Made by a program: the position numbers and the translations under genes
Assembly: GCA_017745195.1 (NCBI GenBank)
Contig: JAGHZW010000099.1
Location: forward strand, 1,536-35,921
Direction: 5' to 3'
From: Pseudoxanthomonas sp.
GTDB taxonomy: Bacteria; Pseudomonadota; Gammaproteobacteria; Xanthomonadales; Xanthomonadaceae
Length of the DNA: 34,386 nucleotides
Shown here: in pieces, positions 26,305-34,386 of the stretch
Layout: each line of letters starts with the position of its first letter
How positions within the stretch are numbered: the stretch's first letter is position 1
The notes under the pieces: model-generated
Databases searched by the model: none
Seen by the model: only the letters and a program-made list of their open reading frames with translations
What the model was told of the DNA's origin: nothing

Positions 26305-26344
26305 TCTGCACCGGCGTCAATCCGCGTTGCGAGGGTGAAGCGTC

Positions 26345-27130
26345 ATGAATCAGGCACTCTGGGTCGCCAAGACCGGTCTGGATGCGCAGCAGACGCGCAT
26401 GTCGGTGGTCTCCAACAACCTGGCCAACACCAACACCACCGGCTTCAAGCGCGACCGCGCCAACTTCGAGGACCTGCTGTACCAGCAGCTGCGCCAGCCC
26501 GGCGGCTCGACCTCGGCGCAGACCCAGCTGCCGTCCGGCCTGCAGCTGGGCACCGGCGTGCGCGTGGTCTCCACCTCCAAGGACTTCCAGCAGGGCAACC
26601 CGCAGCAGACCGGGCGCTCGCTGGACGTGATGGTCAACGGCCGCGGCTTCTTCGAAGTGCTGATGCCCGACGGCAGCTCGGCCTACACCCGCGACGGCAG
26701 CTTCCAGGTCAACGCCCAGGGCGAACTGGTGACCAGCAGCGGCCATCCGGTGCAGCCGGGCATCCAGATCCCCGAGGGCGCGCAGTCGCTGACCATCGGC
26801 AGCGACGGAACGGTGAGCGTGCAGATGGCCGGCGAAGGCCAGTCGATGGAAATCGGCTCGCTGACCATCACCGACTTCATCAATCCCGCCGGCCTGCAGG
26901 CGCGCGGCGAGAACCTGTACGTGGAAACCACCGCCTCCGGCCCGGCGCAGAACGGCACGCCCGGCCTCAACGGCCTGGGCGTGCTCGAACAGGGCGCGCT
27001 GGAAGGCAGCAACGTCAACGTGGTCGAGGAGCTGGTCAGCATGATCGAGACCCAGCGCGCCTACGAGATGAACGCCAAGGCCATCTCCACCACCGACTCG
27101 ATGCTCGGCTACCTCAACAACAACGTCTGA
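26345..27130 (+). CDS. flgG: FlgG, distal rod protein
   Basis: The 261-residue rod subunit has the family length (about 260). It starts [43 protein letters not shown], has the FlgG-specific [10 protein letters not shown] insert after D0, and ends [41 protein letters not shown]. The ATG is preceded by GAGGGTGAAG. It opens the second operon, flgGHIJKL. Confidence 0.98.
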   Translation: MNQALWVAKTGLDAQQTRMSVVSNNLANTNTTGFKRDRANFEDLLYQQLRQPGGSTSAQTQLPSGLQLGTGVRVVSTSKDFQQGNPQQTGRSLDVMVNGRGFFEVLMPDGSSAYTRDGSFQVNAQGELVTSSGHPVQPGIQIPEGAQSLTIGSDGTVSVQMAGEGQSMEIGSLTITDFINPAGLQARGENLYVETTASGPAQNGTPGLNGLGVLEQGALEGSNVNVVEELVSMIETQRAYEMNAKAISTTDSMLGYLNNNV

Positions 27131-27163
27131 CGCGCGCGCCCGCCGCGCCGCAGGAGACTCCGC

Positions 27164-27847
27164 ATGAAGCGCATCGCACCTTTCTTCGCTGCCCTGCCCG
27201 CCAGCCTGCTGCTGGGCGGCTGCGTCGCCGCCGGCGACGTGCGCCCGTACCCGGCGATGGCGCCGGTGGTGCCGATGGTCGCGCCGAACGCGCCGGCCAC
27301 GCCCGGCGCGATCTACCAGGCCGGCCCCGGCCTTGCCCTGTACCAGGACCCGATCGCGCGCGATGTCGGCGACCTGCTGACCATCAACCTGGTCGAGTCC
27401 ACCGCCGCCCAGACCAGCGCGAACACCCAGGTCGGCAAGAAGAGCGACATCGCCATGGCCGCGCCGGAGATCTTCGGCGCACCGGTCACCTGGAAGGGCC
27501 GCGACATCCTCTCGGCCACCGCCAACGCCGAGCGCGACTTCGACGGCCAGGGCAAGAGCAGCCAGAGCAACAAGCTGCAGGGCAGCGTCACGGTGACCGT
27601 GATCCAGCGTCTGCCCAACGGCAACCTGGTGGTCCAGGGCCAGAAGAACATGCGCCTGAACCAGGGCGACGAACTGGTCCAGATCCAGGGCATCGTCCGT
27701 CCCAACGACATCGCCCGCGACAACAGCATCCCGTCGAGCAAGGTCGGCGACGCGCAGATCGTGTACGGCGGTCGCGGCGCCATCGCCCAGTCCAACGCGA
27801 TGGGCTGGCTCGGCCGCTTCTTCAACACGCGGCTGATGCCTTACTGA
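27164..27847 (+). CDS. flgH: FlgH, L-ring lipoprotein
   Basis: The 227-residue outer-membrane lipoprotein forms the L ring around the rod. The lipobox LLLGGC puts the lipidated cysteine near residue 21. Family blocks are [28 protein letters not shown], the [28 protein letters not shown] stretch, and [32 protein letters not shown]. It precedes flgI, its partner ring gene, by 11 bases. The Pro/Ala-rich linker after the lipobox is longer than the average I recall. Confidence 0.97.
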   Translation: MKRIAPFFAALPASLLLGGCVAAGDVRPYPAMAPVVPMVAPNAPATPGAIYQAGPGLALYQDPIARDVGDLLTINLVESTAAQTSANTQVGKKSDIAMAAPEIFGAPVTWKGRDILSATANAERDFDGQGKSSQSNKLQGSVTVTVIQRLPNGNLVVQGQKNMRLNQGDELVQIQGIVRPNDIARDNSIPSSKVGDAQIVYGGRGAIAQSNAMGWLGRFFNTRLMPY

Positions 27848-27858
27848 GGATTGCCGGC

Positions 27859-28977
27859 ATGCGTATCCGTTCCCTTCCGTTGCACGCGCTCCCGGTCGTT
27901 CTTGCGATCCTGTTCGCCTGCGCTCCCGCCCACGCCGAGCGGATCAAGGACCTGGCCAGCGTCGGTGGCGTGCGCGGCAACGCGCTGGTCGGCTACGGCC
28001 TGGTGGTCGGCCTGGACAACAGCGGCGACCGCACCAGCCAGGCACCGTTCACCGTGCAGAGCCTGAAGAACATGCTCGGCGAGCTCGGCGTCAACGTGCC
28101 GCCGAACGTCAATCCGCAGTTGAAGAACGTGGCCGCGGTGGCGATCCATGCCGAACTGCCGCCGTTCGCCAAGCCCGGCCAGACCATCGACATCACCGTG
28201 TCCTCGATCGGCAACGCGGTGTCGCTGCGCGGCGGCTCGCTGCTGATGGCCCCGCTCAAGGGCGCCGACGGCCAGGTCTACGCGATCGCCCAGGGCAACC
28301 TGGTGGTTGGCGGCTTCGGCGTGCAGGGCAGCGACGGTTCGCGGGTGTCGGTGAACGTGCCCAGCGTCGGTCGTATTCCCAACGGCGCCACGGTCGAGCG
28401 CGCGGTGCCCAATGCGCTGGACGGCGGCGACGAGATCACCCTCAACCTGCACCAGAACGACTTCACCACCGTGTCGCGCATGGTCGATGCGTTGAACAAC
28501 GCCTTCGGCAGCGGCGCCGCGCACGCGGTCGACGGCGTCACCGTGGCGGTGGCCGCGCCGGCCGATCCGGGCTCGAAGATCGGCTTCCTGGCCCGGATCG
28601 AGAACCTGGAGCTGACCCCCGGCACCGCGCCGGCCAAGGTCGTGGTCAACGCCCGCACCGGCACCGTGGTGATCGGCTCGCAGGTGCGGGTGATGCCGGC
28701 CGCGGTCGCGCACGGCGCACTGACCGTGACCATCCAGGAATCGCTGGACGTCAGCCAGCCCGGCGGCTTCGCCAGCGGCCAGACCGTGGTCACGCCCTCC
28801 TCCACCGTCAGCACCTCGCAGGAAGGCAGCCGCATGTTCAAGTTCGAGGGCGGCACCACCCTGGACGAGATCGTGCGCGCGGTGAACGAAGTCGGCGCCG
28901 CGCCGGGCGACCTGATCGCGATCCTGGAAGCATTGCGCCAGGCCGGTGCGCTGCGCGCGGAGCTGGAAGTGATCTGA
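27859..28977 (+). CDS. flgI: FlgI, P-ring protein
   Basis: The 372-residue periplasmic protein forms the P ring in the peptidoglycan layer. A signal peptide ([26 protein letters not shown]) precedes the near-invariant [31 protein letters not shown]. Later blocks include [32 protein letters not shown] and the C-terminal [42 protein letters not shown] 27859 is chosen for the signal peptide. The stop overlaps the flgJ start as TGATG. Confidence 0.98.
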   Translation: MRIRSLPLHALPVVLAILFACAPAHAERIKDLASVGGVRGNALVGYGLVVGLDNSGDRTSQAPFTVQSLKNMLGELGVNVPPNVNPQLKNVAAVAIHAELPPFAKPGQTIDITVSSIGNAVSLRGGSLLMAPLKGADGQVYAIAQGNLVVGGFGVQGSDGSRVSVNVPSVGRIPNGATVERAVPNALDGGDEITLNLHQNDFTTVSRMVDALNNAFGSGAAHAVDGVTVAVAAPADPGSKIGFLARIENLELTPGTAPAKVVVNARTGTVVIGSQVRVMPAAVAHGALTVTIQESLDVSQPGGFASGQTVVTPSSTVSTSQEGSRMFKFEGGTTLDEIVRAVNEVGAAPGDLIAILEALRQAGALRAELEVI

Positions 28978-30134
28978 TGCGCATCGATGCGCCCGCGTCG
29001 ACGGAACTGGCTGCCACGCCACAGAAGGCGGACCGGGCGCGCATCGACCAGGTCGCGCGCCAGCTCGAGGGCCAGTTCGCACAGATGCTGGTCAAGAGCA
29101 TGCGCGACGCCAGCTTCGGCGACTCGCTGTTCCCGGGCGAGAACCAGACCTTCCGCGACCTCTACGACCAGCAGCTGTCCAAGGCGCTGACCACCGGCAA
29201 GGGCCTGGGCCTGGCGCCGATGATCGCGCGCCAGCTCGGCCGCCAGTCCGGCATCGCCGATGCCGCGCCGCCCGTGCTCGACACACGCCTCGACGCAGCC
29301 AGCAGTCGCAGCGGCACGAGCCGCGCCGCCGCGGCGCTGGCCTACCTGCGCGATGGCGGCGCCACCGCGCCCGCGCCGGTGGCCGACCGCGCCCTGGACC
29401 TGATCGCCGGTCGCGACGGGACCACGAACGATACGGCCGCCGGTTCGGCGCTCGATGCGCTGGTGGCGCGACTGATGGATGCCGATGCCGGCGGCGATGG
29501 CGTGGTCGCGCAGACGGCCGCCGACGCCAGTGCCGCGGACGAGGCCGCATCTTCATTCGCCTCGAGCAGCCCGGAACGGTTCGTCGCCAAGATCTGGCAC
29601 CACGCCCAGGCCGCCGCCCGCGAACTGGGCGTCGATGCGCGCGCCCTGGTCGCCCAGGCCGCACTGGAAACCGGCTGGGGCCGCAAGCAGATCCGGCAGG
29701 ACGACGGCGCCAGCGCCAACAACCTGTTCGGGATCAAGGCCGGCGGCTGGAACGGCCGGCGCGTCAGCAGCGGCACCCACGAATACGTCGATGGCGTACG
29801 CGTGAACGAGCAGGCCGAGTTCCGCGCCTACGCCTCGCCGGCGGAAAGCTTCGCCGACTACGTGCGCATGCTGAAGAGCAACCCGCGCTACCAGAAGGCG
29901 CTGCAGTCCGGCGGCGACGTCGGCCGCTTCGCCCAGGCGCTGCAGAACGCCGGCTACGCGACCGATCCTTCGTACGCGGCCAAGATTTCGGCCATTGCCC
30001 ACGGCCCCACCATCGACCGCGCCGTCGACGCGATCGCCACGGCGGCCGCGCGCGCCGGCCGTGGCGTGGTGGACGGCGCCGGCAGCATGTTCGCCAGCGC
30101 CGCCACCGCCGCCGACGGCGTCCTCAGGAGATAA
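28977..30134 (+). CDS. flgJ: FlgJ, rod-assembly protein with peptidoglycan hydrolase domain
   Basis: The 385-residue protein combines the N-terminal rod-capping domain (about 10-90: RQLEGQFAQMLVKSMRDASFGDSLFPGENQTFRDLYDQQL) with a C-terminal glucosaminidase domain (about 205-345) that opens peptidoglycan for the rod. The catalytic Glu is in QAALETGWG (about residue 231), followed by NNLFGIKAGGWNGRRV and the YxxP-like YASPAESFADYV. A low-complexity Ala/Asp-rich linker joins the two. It is longer than E. coli FlgJ (313) through the linker and an Ala-rich C-tail. It overlaps flgI and is 5 bases from flgK. Confidence 0.97.
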   Translation: MRIDAPASTELAATPQKADRARIDQVARQLEGQFAQMLVKSMRDASFGDSLFPGENQTFRDLYDQQLSKALTTGKGLGLAPMIARQLGRQSGIADAAPPVLDTRLDAASSRSGTSRAAAALAYLRDGGATAPAPVADRALDLIAGRDGTTNDTAAGSALDALVARLMDADAGGDGVVAQTAADASAADEAASSFASSSPERFVAKIWHHAQAAARELGVDARALVAQAALETGWGRKQIRQDDGASANNLFGIKAGGWNGRRVSSGTHEYVDGVRVNEQAEFRAYASPAESFADYVRMLKSNPRYQKALQSGGDVGRFAQALQNAGYATDPSYAAKISAIAHGPTIDRAVDAIATAAARAGRGVVDGAGSMFASAATAADGVLRR

Positions 30135-30139
30135 GCGCC

Positions 30140-32020
30140 ATGTCCGTCCTGTCCACCGGCACCGGTGCACTGATCGCGTTCCAGCGGGCGCTGGGCACGG
30201 TCAGCCACAACGTCGCCAACGTCAACACCGAGGGCTACAGCCGGCAGCGGGCCGAGTTCGCCACCCGCAATCCGACCGACTACGGCTACGGCTACGTCGG
30301 CAACGGGGTGAAGATCACCGACATCCAGCGCATCGCCGACCAGCTGGCCACCTCGCGCCTGCTCGACAGCAGCGGCGAACTGGCCCGCCTGCAGCAGCTT
30401 TCCAGCCTGTCCAACCGCGTCGACGCGCTGTTCTCCGACACCGCGACCAATGTCTCCGGGCTGTGGTCGAACTTCTTCGATTCGGTCAGCGCGCTGTCGT
30501 CCAACGCCGCCGGCACCGCCGAGCGCGAGGACATGCTCGCCCAGGGCGACTCGCTGGCCACCCGCTTCCGCCAGCTCGACGGCCAGCTGCAGTCCCTGGA
30601 CTCGGAGGTCAACAACGGCCTGCTCGCCGGTGCCCAGGAGATCAACCGCCTGGCCACCGAGATCGCCAGGATCAACAGCACCATCGGCGGCAACGTCGAC
30701 AGCGCCTCGCCGGACCTGCTTGACCGCCGCGACCAGCTGGTCAGCGAACTGGTCGGCTACACCGGCGGCACCGCGGTGAGCCAGGACGGCGGCATGCTCA
30801 ACGTGTTCACCGCCGGCGGGCAGCCGCTGGTGGTCGGTCCGCAGGCATCGACCATCACCACCATCGCCGACCCGTACCGTCCGCAGCGCCTGCAGCTGGC
30901 ATTGAGCAGCCAGGGCACCACCGTGCCGCTGGACCAGCGCACGCTCGGCGGCCGCATGGGCGGCCTGGTCGAGTTCCGCGCGACCGTGCTCGACCCGGCC
31001 CGTGCAGAGCTGGGCCGGATCGCGGTGACCATGGCCGACACCTTCAACACCGGCCATGCCGCGGGCATGGACTTGTACGGCGACATGGGCGGCGACTTCT
31101 TCACCCTGCCCGCACCGCGGGTCAACGCGCACGCCGGCAACACCAGCGGCGCGAGCCTGCAGGCCACGCTGGCCGATGCCGGCGCGGTCACCGGCAAGGA
31201 CCTGGTGCTGCGCTTCGACGGCAGCGGCTGGACCGCGACGCGCGCCGACACCGGCGAGGCGGTAGCGCTCACCGGCACCGGCACGGCGGCCGACCCGCTG
31301 CTCGCCGGCGGCATCGCGCTGGTGGTCTCGACCACGCCGCCGCCGGCCGCCGGCGACCGCTTCCTGCTGCAGCCCACCGCCGGCGCCGCCGCGGGCATGC
31401 AGGTGGCGATCAGCGATCCGTCGCGGGTCGCCGCCGCCAGCCCGGTCTCGGGCGGCGCCGACCTGGACAACATCGGCACCGGTGCGCTGGGCGCCATGAA
31501 GGTCGTGGACGCCAGCGATCCGGCGCTGCTCGCCGATGCGGTGATCGAGTTCATCGACGCCGGCCAGTTCACCATCGACGGCGCCGGTCCCTACGCGTTC
31601 ACCGCGGGGCAGACGATCAGCGCCAACGGCTGGAGCGTGAACCTCGACGGCGCGCCCGCCGCCGGCGACCAGTTCCGGATCGGCCGCACCAGCGCCCGCT
31701 CGGGCAACAACGGCAATGCCGCGCTGCTGGCCAACCTGGACGACGCGCGCGTGCTCAACGGCGGCACGGTCAGCCTCAACGGCGCACTCGGCGGCCTGAC
31801 CACGATGGTCGGCTCGGCCGCACGCCAGGCGCAGTACTCGGCCGACGCGCAGCAGGCCATCAACGACGACGCCCAGGCCGCGCGCGATTCGATCTCCGGG
31901 GTCAACCTCGACGAAGAGGCGGCGAACATGCTCAGGCTGCAGCAGGCCTACCAGGCTGCCGCGCAGATCATCTCCACCGCCGACACCATGTTCCAGTCCA
32001 TCCTCAACGCGGTGCGCTGA
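30140..32020 (+). CDS. flgK: FlgK, hook-filament junction protein 1
   Basis: The 626-residue junction protein begins SVLSTGTGALIAFQRALGTVSHNVANVNTEGYSRQRAEF, the FlgK D0 signature. It ends ISGVNLDEEAANMLRLQQAYQAAAQIISTADTMFQSILNAV. The Gly/Ala-rich middle (about 330-520) is variable in the family. It is an export client of FlgN, encoded in this window. AGGAG lies upstream of the ATG, and its stop overlaps flgL as TGATG. Confidence 0.97.
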   Translation: MSVLSTGTGALIAFQRALGTVSHNVANVNTEGYSRQRAEFATRNPTDYGYGYVGNGVKITDIQRIADQLATSRLLDSSGELARLQQLSSLSNRVDALFSDTATNVSGLWSNFFDSVSALSSNAAGTAEREDMLAQGDSLATRFRQLDGQLQSLDSEVNNGLLAGAQEINRLATEIARINSTIGGNVDSASPDLLDRRDQLVSELVGYTGGTAVSQDGGMLNVFTAGGQPLVVGPQASTITTIADPYRPQRLQLALSSQGTTVPLDQRTLGGRMGGLVEFRATVLDPARAELGRIAVTMADTFNTGHAAGMDLYGDMGGDFFTLPAPRVNAHAGNTSGASLQATLADAGAVTGKDLVLRFDGSGWTATRADTGEAVALTGTGTAADPLLAGGIALVVSTTPPPAAGDRFLLQPTAGAAAGMQVAISDPSRVAAASPVSGGADLDNIGTGALGAMKVVDASDPALLADAVIEFIDAGQFTIDGAGPYAFTAGQTISANGWSVNLDGAPAAGDQFRIGRTSARSGNNGNAALLANLDDARVLNGGTVSLNGALGGLTTMVGSAARQAQYSADAQQAINDDAQAARDSISGVNLDEEAANMLRLQQAYQAAAQIISTADTMFQSILNAVR

Positions 32021-33222
32021 TGACCGATCGCATTTCCACCGGAATGATGTTCAGCCAGTCGCTGTCGAGCATGCTGGCGCGGCAGAAGCAGCTGAACACC
32101 CTGCAGGAACAGCTGGCCACCGGGCAGAAGCTGGTCACCGCCAAGGACGACCCGGTCGCTGCCGGTACCGCGGTCGGGCTCGACCGCACCCTGGCCGAGC
32201 TCGAGCGCTTCGGCAAGAACGCCAACACGGTGGCCAACCGGCTCGGCCTGCAGGAGAACGTGCTGGCCCAGGCCGGCGACTACATGACCCGGGTCAACGA
32301 ACTGGCGATCCAGGCCAACAACGACAGCCTCTCCGACGAGGACCGCCAGGCGATCGCCGCCGAGCTGCGCTCGATCCGCGACGGCATGCTCAGCGTGGCC
32401 AACAGCACCGATGGCAGCGGGCGCTACCTGTTCGGCGGCAGTGCCGACGACGTCGCACCGTTCAGCCGCACCGCCAGCGGCGTGGCCTACAACGGCGACC
32501 AGACCCAGCGCCGGGTCGAGATCGCACCGGAAACCTTCGTCGCCGACGCCACCCCGGGCAGCGAGATCTTCATGCGCGTGCGCACCGGCGACGGCACCGT
32601 CGACGCGCAGGCCGCCGCCGGCAATGCCGGCACCGGCGTGGTCGCCGGCTACGGCCGCAGCGCCAGCGGCAGCTGGGGCGGCGAGGCGTACCAGGTCACG
32701 TTCACCGGCAGCGGCAGCTACGACGTGCTCGACGGCAGCGGCGCCACCGTCGCCAGCGGCACCTGGGCCAGCGGCCAGGACATCAGCGTCGGCGGCCTGC
32801 GCCTGTCGATCGAGGGCCAGCCCGCGGCGGGCGACAGTTTCTCGATCGGGCCGGCGCCGACGCGCGACGTGTTCTCCACCCTGGACAACCTGATTGGCGC
32901 ACTGGAAACCGCCACGACCACGCCGGCCGAACAGGCCGCGCGGCGCAACGCGCTGCAGGGCGCGATGCGCGACGTCGCCCGTGCCTCGGAGCAGATGATC
33001 GACGCGCGCGCGGCGGGCGGCGCGCAGCTGGCGACGATCGACAACGCCGGCGAAGTCCGCGCGGCGAACGACGTCACCATCCGCAGCACGCTGTCCGAGC
33101 TGCGCGACCTGGACTACGCCGAAGCGATCACCCGCTTCCAGATGGAAAGCACCGCGCTGCAGACCGCGCAGACGGTGTTCACCCGCATGCAGGGCCTGTC
33201 GCTGTTCAACCTGCTGCGCTGA
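32020..33222 (+). CDS. flgL: FlgL, hook-filament junction protein 2
   Basis: The 400-residue flagellin-like protein has RISTGMMFSQSLSSMLARQKQLNTLQEQLATGQKLVTAKDDPVAA at the N-terminus and LRDLDYAEAITRFQMESTALQTAQTVFTRMQGLSLFNLL at the C-terminus, both diagnostic. Residues about 170-290 are Gly/Ser/Ala-rich and variable. It links FlgK to the filament and is also a FlgN client. It overlaps flgK by one base of the stop and closes the flgG operon, as shown by a strong hairpin 47 bases downstream. Confidence 0.97.
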   Translation: MTDRISTGMMFSQSLSSMLARQKQLNTLQEQLATGQKLVTAKDDPVAAGTAVGLDRTLAELERFGKNANTVANRLGLQENVLAQAGDYMTRVNELAIQANNDSLSDEDRQAIAAELRSIRDGMLSVANSTDGSGRYLFGGSADDVAPFSRTASGVAYNGDQTQRRVEIAPETFVADATPGSEIFMRVRTGDGTVDAQAAAGNAGTGVVAGYGRSASGSWGGEAYQVTFTGSGSYDVLDGSGATVASGTWASGQDISVGGLRLSIEGQPAAGDSFSIGPAPTRDVFSTLDNLIGALETATTTPAEQAARRNALQGAMRDVARASEQMIDARAAGGAQLATIDNAGEVRAANDVTIRSTLSELRDLDYAEAITRFQMESTALQTAQTVFTRMQGLSLFNLLR

Positions 33223-33268
33223 CTCCGCACACGCTGGCGATCCCGGCGATCGCTTCTTCCTGCCTCCG

Positions 33269-33295
33269 GGCGGCGCGTCGCACGCGCCGCCTTCT
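33269..33295 (+). terminator. Terminator after flgL
   Basis: A perfect 10-bp stem (GGCGGCGCGT and ACGCGCCGCC) closes the 3-nt loop CGC and is followed by TTCT. It separates the flgG operon from fliC. Confidence 0.65.
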
Positions 33296-33540
33296 CACGC
33301 GTGTGCCCGCGCCGTGTTCCGCCGGCGACGTTGCGGTCGGCGGATCACGGCAGGCGGCTTCGTCGCCGCGCTCGCAGGCGGCCTCGGCACCCACGGGAGA
33401 ACCCCGCCGCCGACCCGATCTCCGCCCTGCCCTAAATTCCGGCCGGTCCGTGCCGTTACATGGGGCGACGGGAAACCGTCACGGTGGCGCAGCGGCTGGC
33501 GGCAGCGGAAAAGGGAAGAAAAAAATTTCCTCCGACCCGC

Positions 33541-33567
33541 TAAAGCTTCTTGACAAAGCGCCGTTAT
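33541..33567 (+). promoter_or_regulatory. Sigma-28 promoter of fliC
   Basis: TAAAGCTT (33541-33548), 11 bases, then GCCGTTAT (33560-33567) match the FliA consensus and spacing. A run of A and T bases just upstream (around 33518-33528) may act as an UP-like element. The predicted leader is about 100 nt and carries an AGGAGA ribosome-binding site 7 bases before the ATG. Confidence 0.85.
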
Positions 33568-33672
33568 TCAAACCAGCAGCGGCACCGGTCAACTTGATGA
33601 CCCCCCTGCGGAGGCTCCGGCCAAGGCTCTGAAACCTTCCCGCCGGGATAGATCGCTTAGAGGAGAATCAAA

Positions 33673-34386
33673 ATGGCACAAGTCATCAACACCAACGTGA
33701 TGTCGCTGAACGCGCAGCGCAACCTGTCCACCAACAGCGCGAGCCTGGCGACCACCATCCAGCGCCTGTCGTCGGGCCTGCGCATCAACAGCGCCAAGGA
33801 CGACGCCGCCGGCCTGGCCATCGCCCAGCGCATGACCACCCAGGTCCGCGGCATGGACGTGGCCGCCCGCAACGCCAACGACGGCATCTCGCTGGCCCAG
33901 ACCGCCGAAGGCGCGCTGAGCTCGATCGGCGAGAACATGCAGCGCATCCGCGAGCTGGCCGTGCAGGCCGCCAACGGCACCAACAGCTCGCAGGACCGCG
34001 CCGCGCTGCAGAAGGAAGTCAAGCAGCTGTCCGACGAAATCACCCGCGTCAAGGACAACTCCAGCTTCAACAGCACCAAGCTGCTCGACGGTTCGACCAC
34101 CAGCTTCACCATCCAGGTCGGCGCCGACGCCGGTTCGGACAACCAGATCAGCATCAGCACGGTCGACATGAGCGCCACGGCCACCGCCGTCGCCGCCCTG
34201 GACATCTCCTCGGCCTCCGGCGCCACCGCCGCGCTGACCGCGATCGACACCCAGCTGCAGTCGGTCAATACCGCCCGCGCCGACCTGGGTGCGATCCAGA
34301 ACCGCTTCAGCTCGGTGATCTCCAACCTGCAGAACAGCTCGGAAAACCTGTCGGCCGCCCGCAGTTCAAGCTCAGCGACGACGCGA
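33673..34386 (+). CDS. fliC: Flagellin (3' end outside window)
   Basis: The visible 238 residues start AQVINTNVMSLNAQRNLSTNSASLATTIQRLSSGLRINSAKDDAAGLAIAQRMTTQVRG, the universal D0-D1 sequence of bacterial flagellin. After DNSSFNSTKLLDG and a beta-hairpin (FTIQVGADAG), only about 60 residues separate it from the C-terminal D1 block (VNTARADLGAIQNRFSSVISNLQNSSENLSAARS), so the outer D2/D3 domain is nearly absent. This would be a short flagellin of perhaps 280 residues. The final 20 or so bases encode SSSATTR where families have SRIQDTDFA-like sequence, an oddity at the window edge. Confidence 0.97.
   Translation, partial: MAQVINTNVMSLNAQRNLSTNSASLATTIQRLSSGLRINSAKDDAAGLAIAQRMTTQVRGMDVAARNANDGISLAQTAEGALSSIGENMQRIRELAVQAANGTNSSQDRAALQKEVKQLSDEITRVKDNSSFNSTKLLDGSTTSFTIQVGADAGSDNQISISTVDMSATATAVAALDISSASGATAALTAIDTQLQSVNTARADLGAIQNRFSSVISNLQNSSENLSAARSSSSATTR

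Larger units (their letters stand above)
25846..26344. other. 499-bp spacer between flgF and flgG with hairpins and a repeat-like unit
   Basis: No gene is supported here. The stretch contains four inverted repeats: 25981-26003, 26070-26085 (AAGGCGC, TG, GCGCCTT), 26196-26213 (GCGTACA, 4-nt loop, TGTACGC) and 26244-26261 (CGGCTCC, 4-nt loop, GGAGCCG). A sigma-54 promoter for flgG follows at its right end. The part around 26175-26220 looks to me like the dispersed intergenic repeats common in Lysobacter-type genomes; this is recollection. Confidence 0.55.

Overview
The window is about 34.4 kb of uniformly GC-rich DNA. It most likely comes from the family Lysobacteraceae (Xanthomonadaceae; Lysobacter, Luteimonas, Pseudoxanthomonas and relatives). 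This assignment rests on protein similarity, gene order, and a RavR-type GGDEF-EAL-REC regulator beside an flg locus; it is inference, since no database search was possible. The left edge cuts trxB and the right edge cuts the flagellin gene. I found no tRNA, rRNA, insertion sequence, prophage or CRISPR array.

Left third (1-9.7 kb), housekeeping: trxB end, a FemAB/GNAT-like acyltransferase, aat, infA, two tandem four-cysteine exported proteins, clpA and clpS (minus strand), a YbjN-like exported protein, nudJ, mnmA and hflD. Two blocks match gene orders known from E. coli (trxB..aat-infA..clpA-clpS and nudJ-mnmA-hflD). Aat, ClpS and ClpA are the writer, reader and unfoldase of the bacterial N-degron pathway. 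The two exported proteins interrupt the old order between infA and clpA, and both have the same 18-bp dyad at the same distance from a conserved CTAGCCTG box.

Middle (9.7-19.6 kb), signalling: a membrane chemoreceptor-like protein with no ligand domain behind a sigma-28 promoter, a 939-aa PAS-GGDEF-EAL protein, a PAS histidine kinase overlapping a GGDEF-EAL-REC response regulator (RavS/RavR-like), and a convergent PAS histidine kinase without a neighbouring regulator. This is a cyclic-di-GMP and two-component hub directly beside the flagellar genes.

Right (19.6-34.4 kb), flagellum: flgN, flgM and flgA on the minus strand; cheV, flgBCDEF, flgGHIJKL and fliC on the plus strand. Together they encode the sigma-28 checkpoint (FlgM), an export chaperone (FlgN), rod, hook, L and P rings, hook-filament junction and flagellin. 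Sigma-54-type sites precede flgA, flgB and flgG. Sigma-28-type sites precede flgM, cheV, fliC and the distant chemoreceptor gene, giving a visible two-tier cascade. The cheV promoter has been tandemly duplicated with only one intact -10 box. A 499-bp hairpin-rich spacer splits flgF from flgG.
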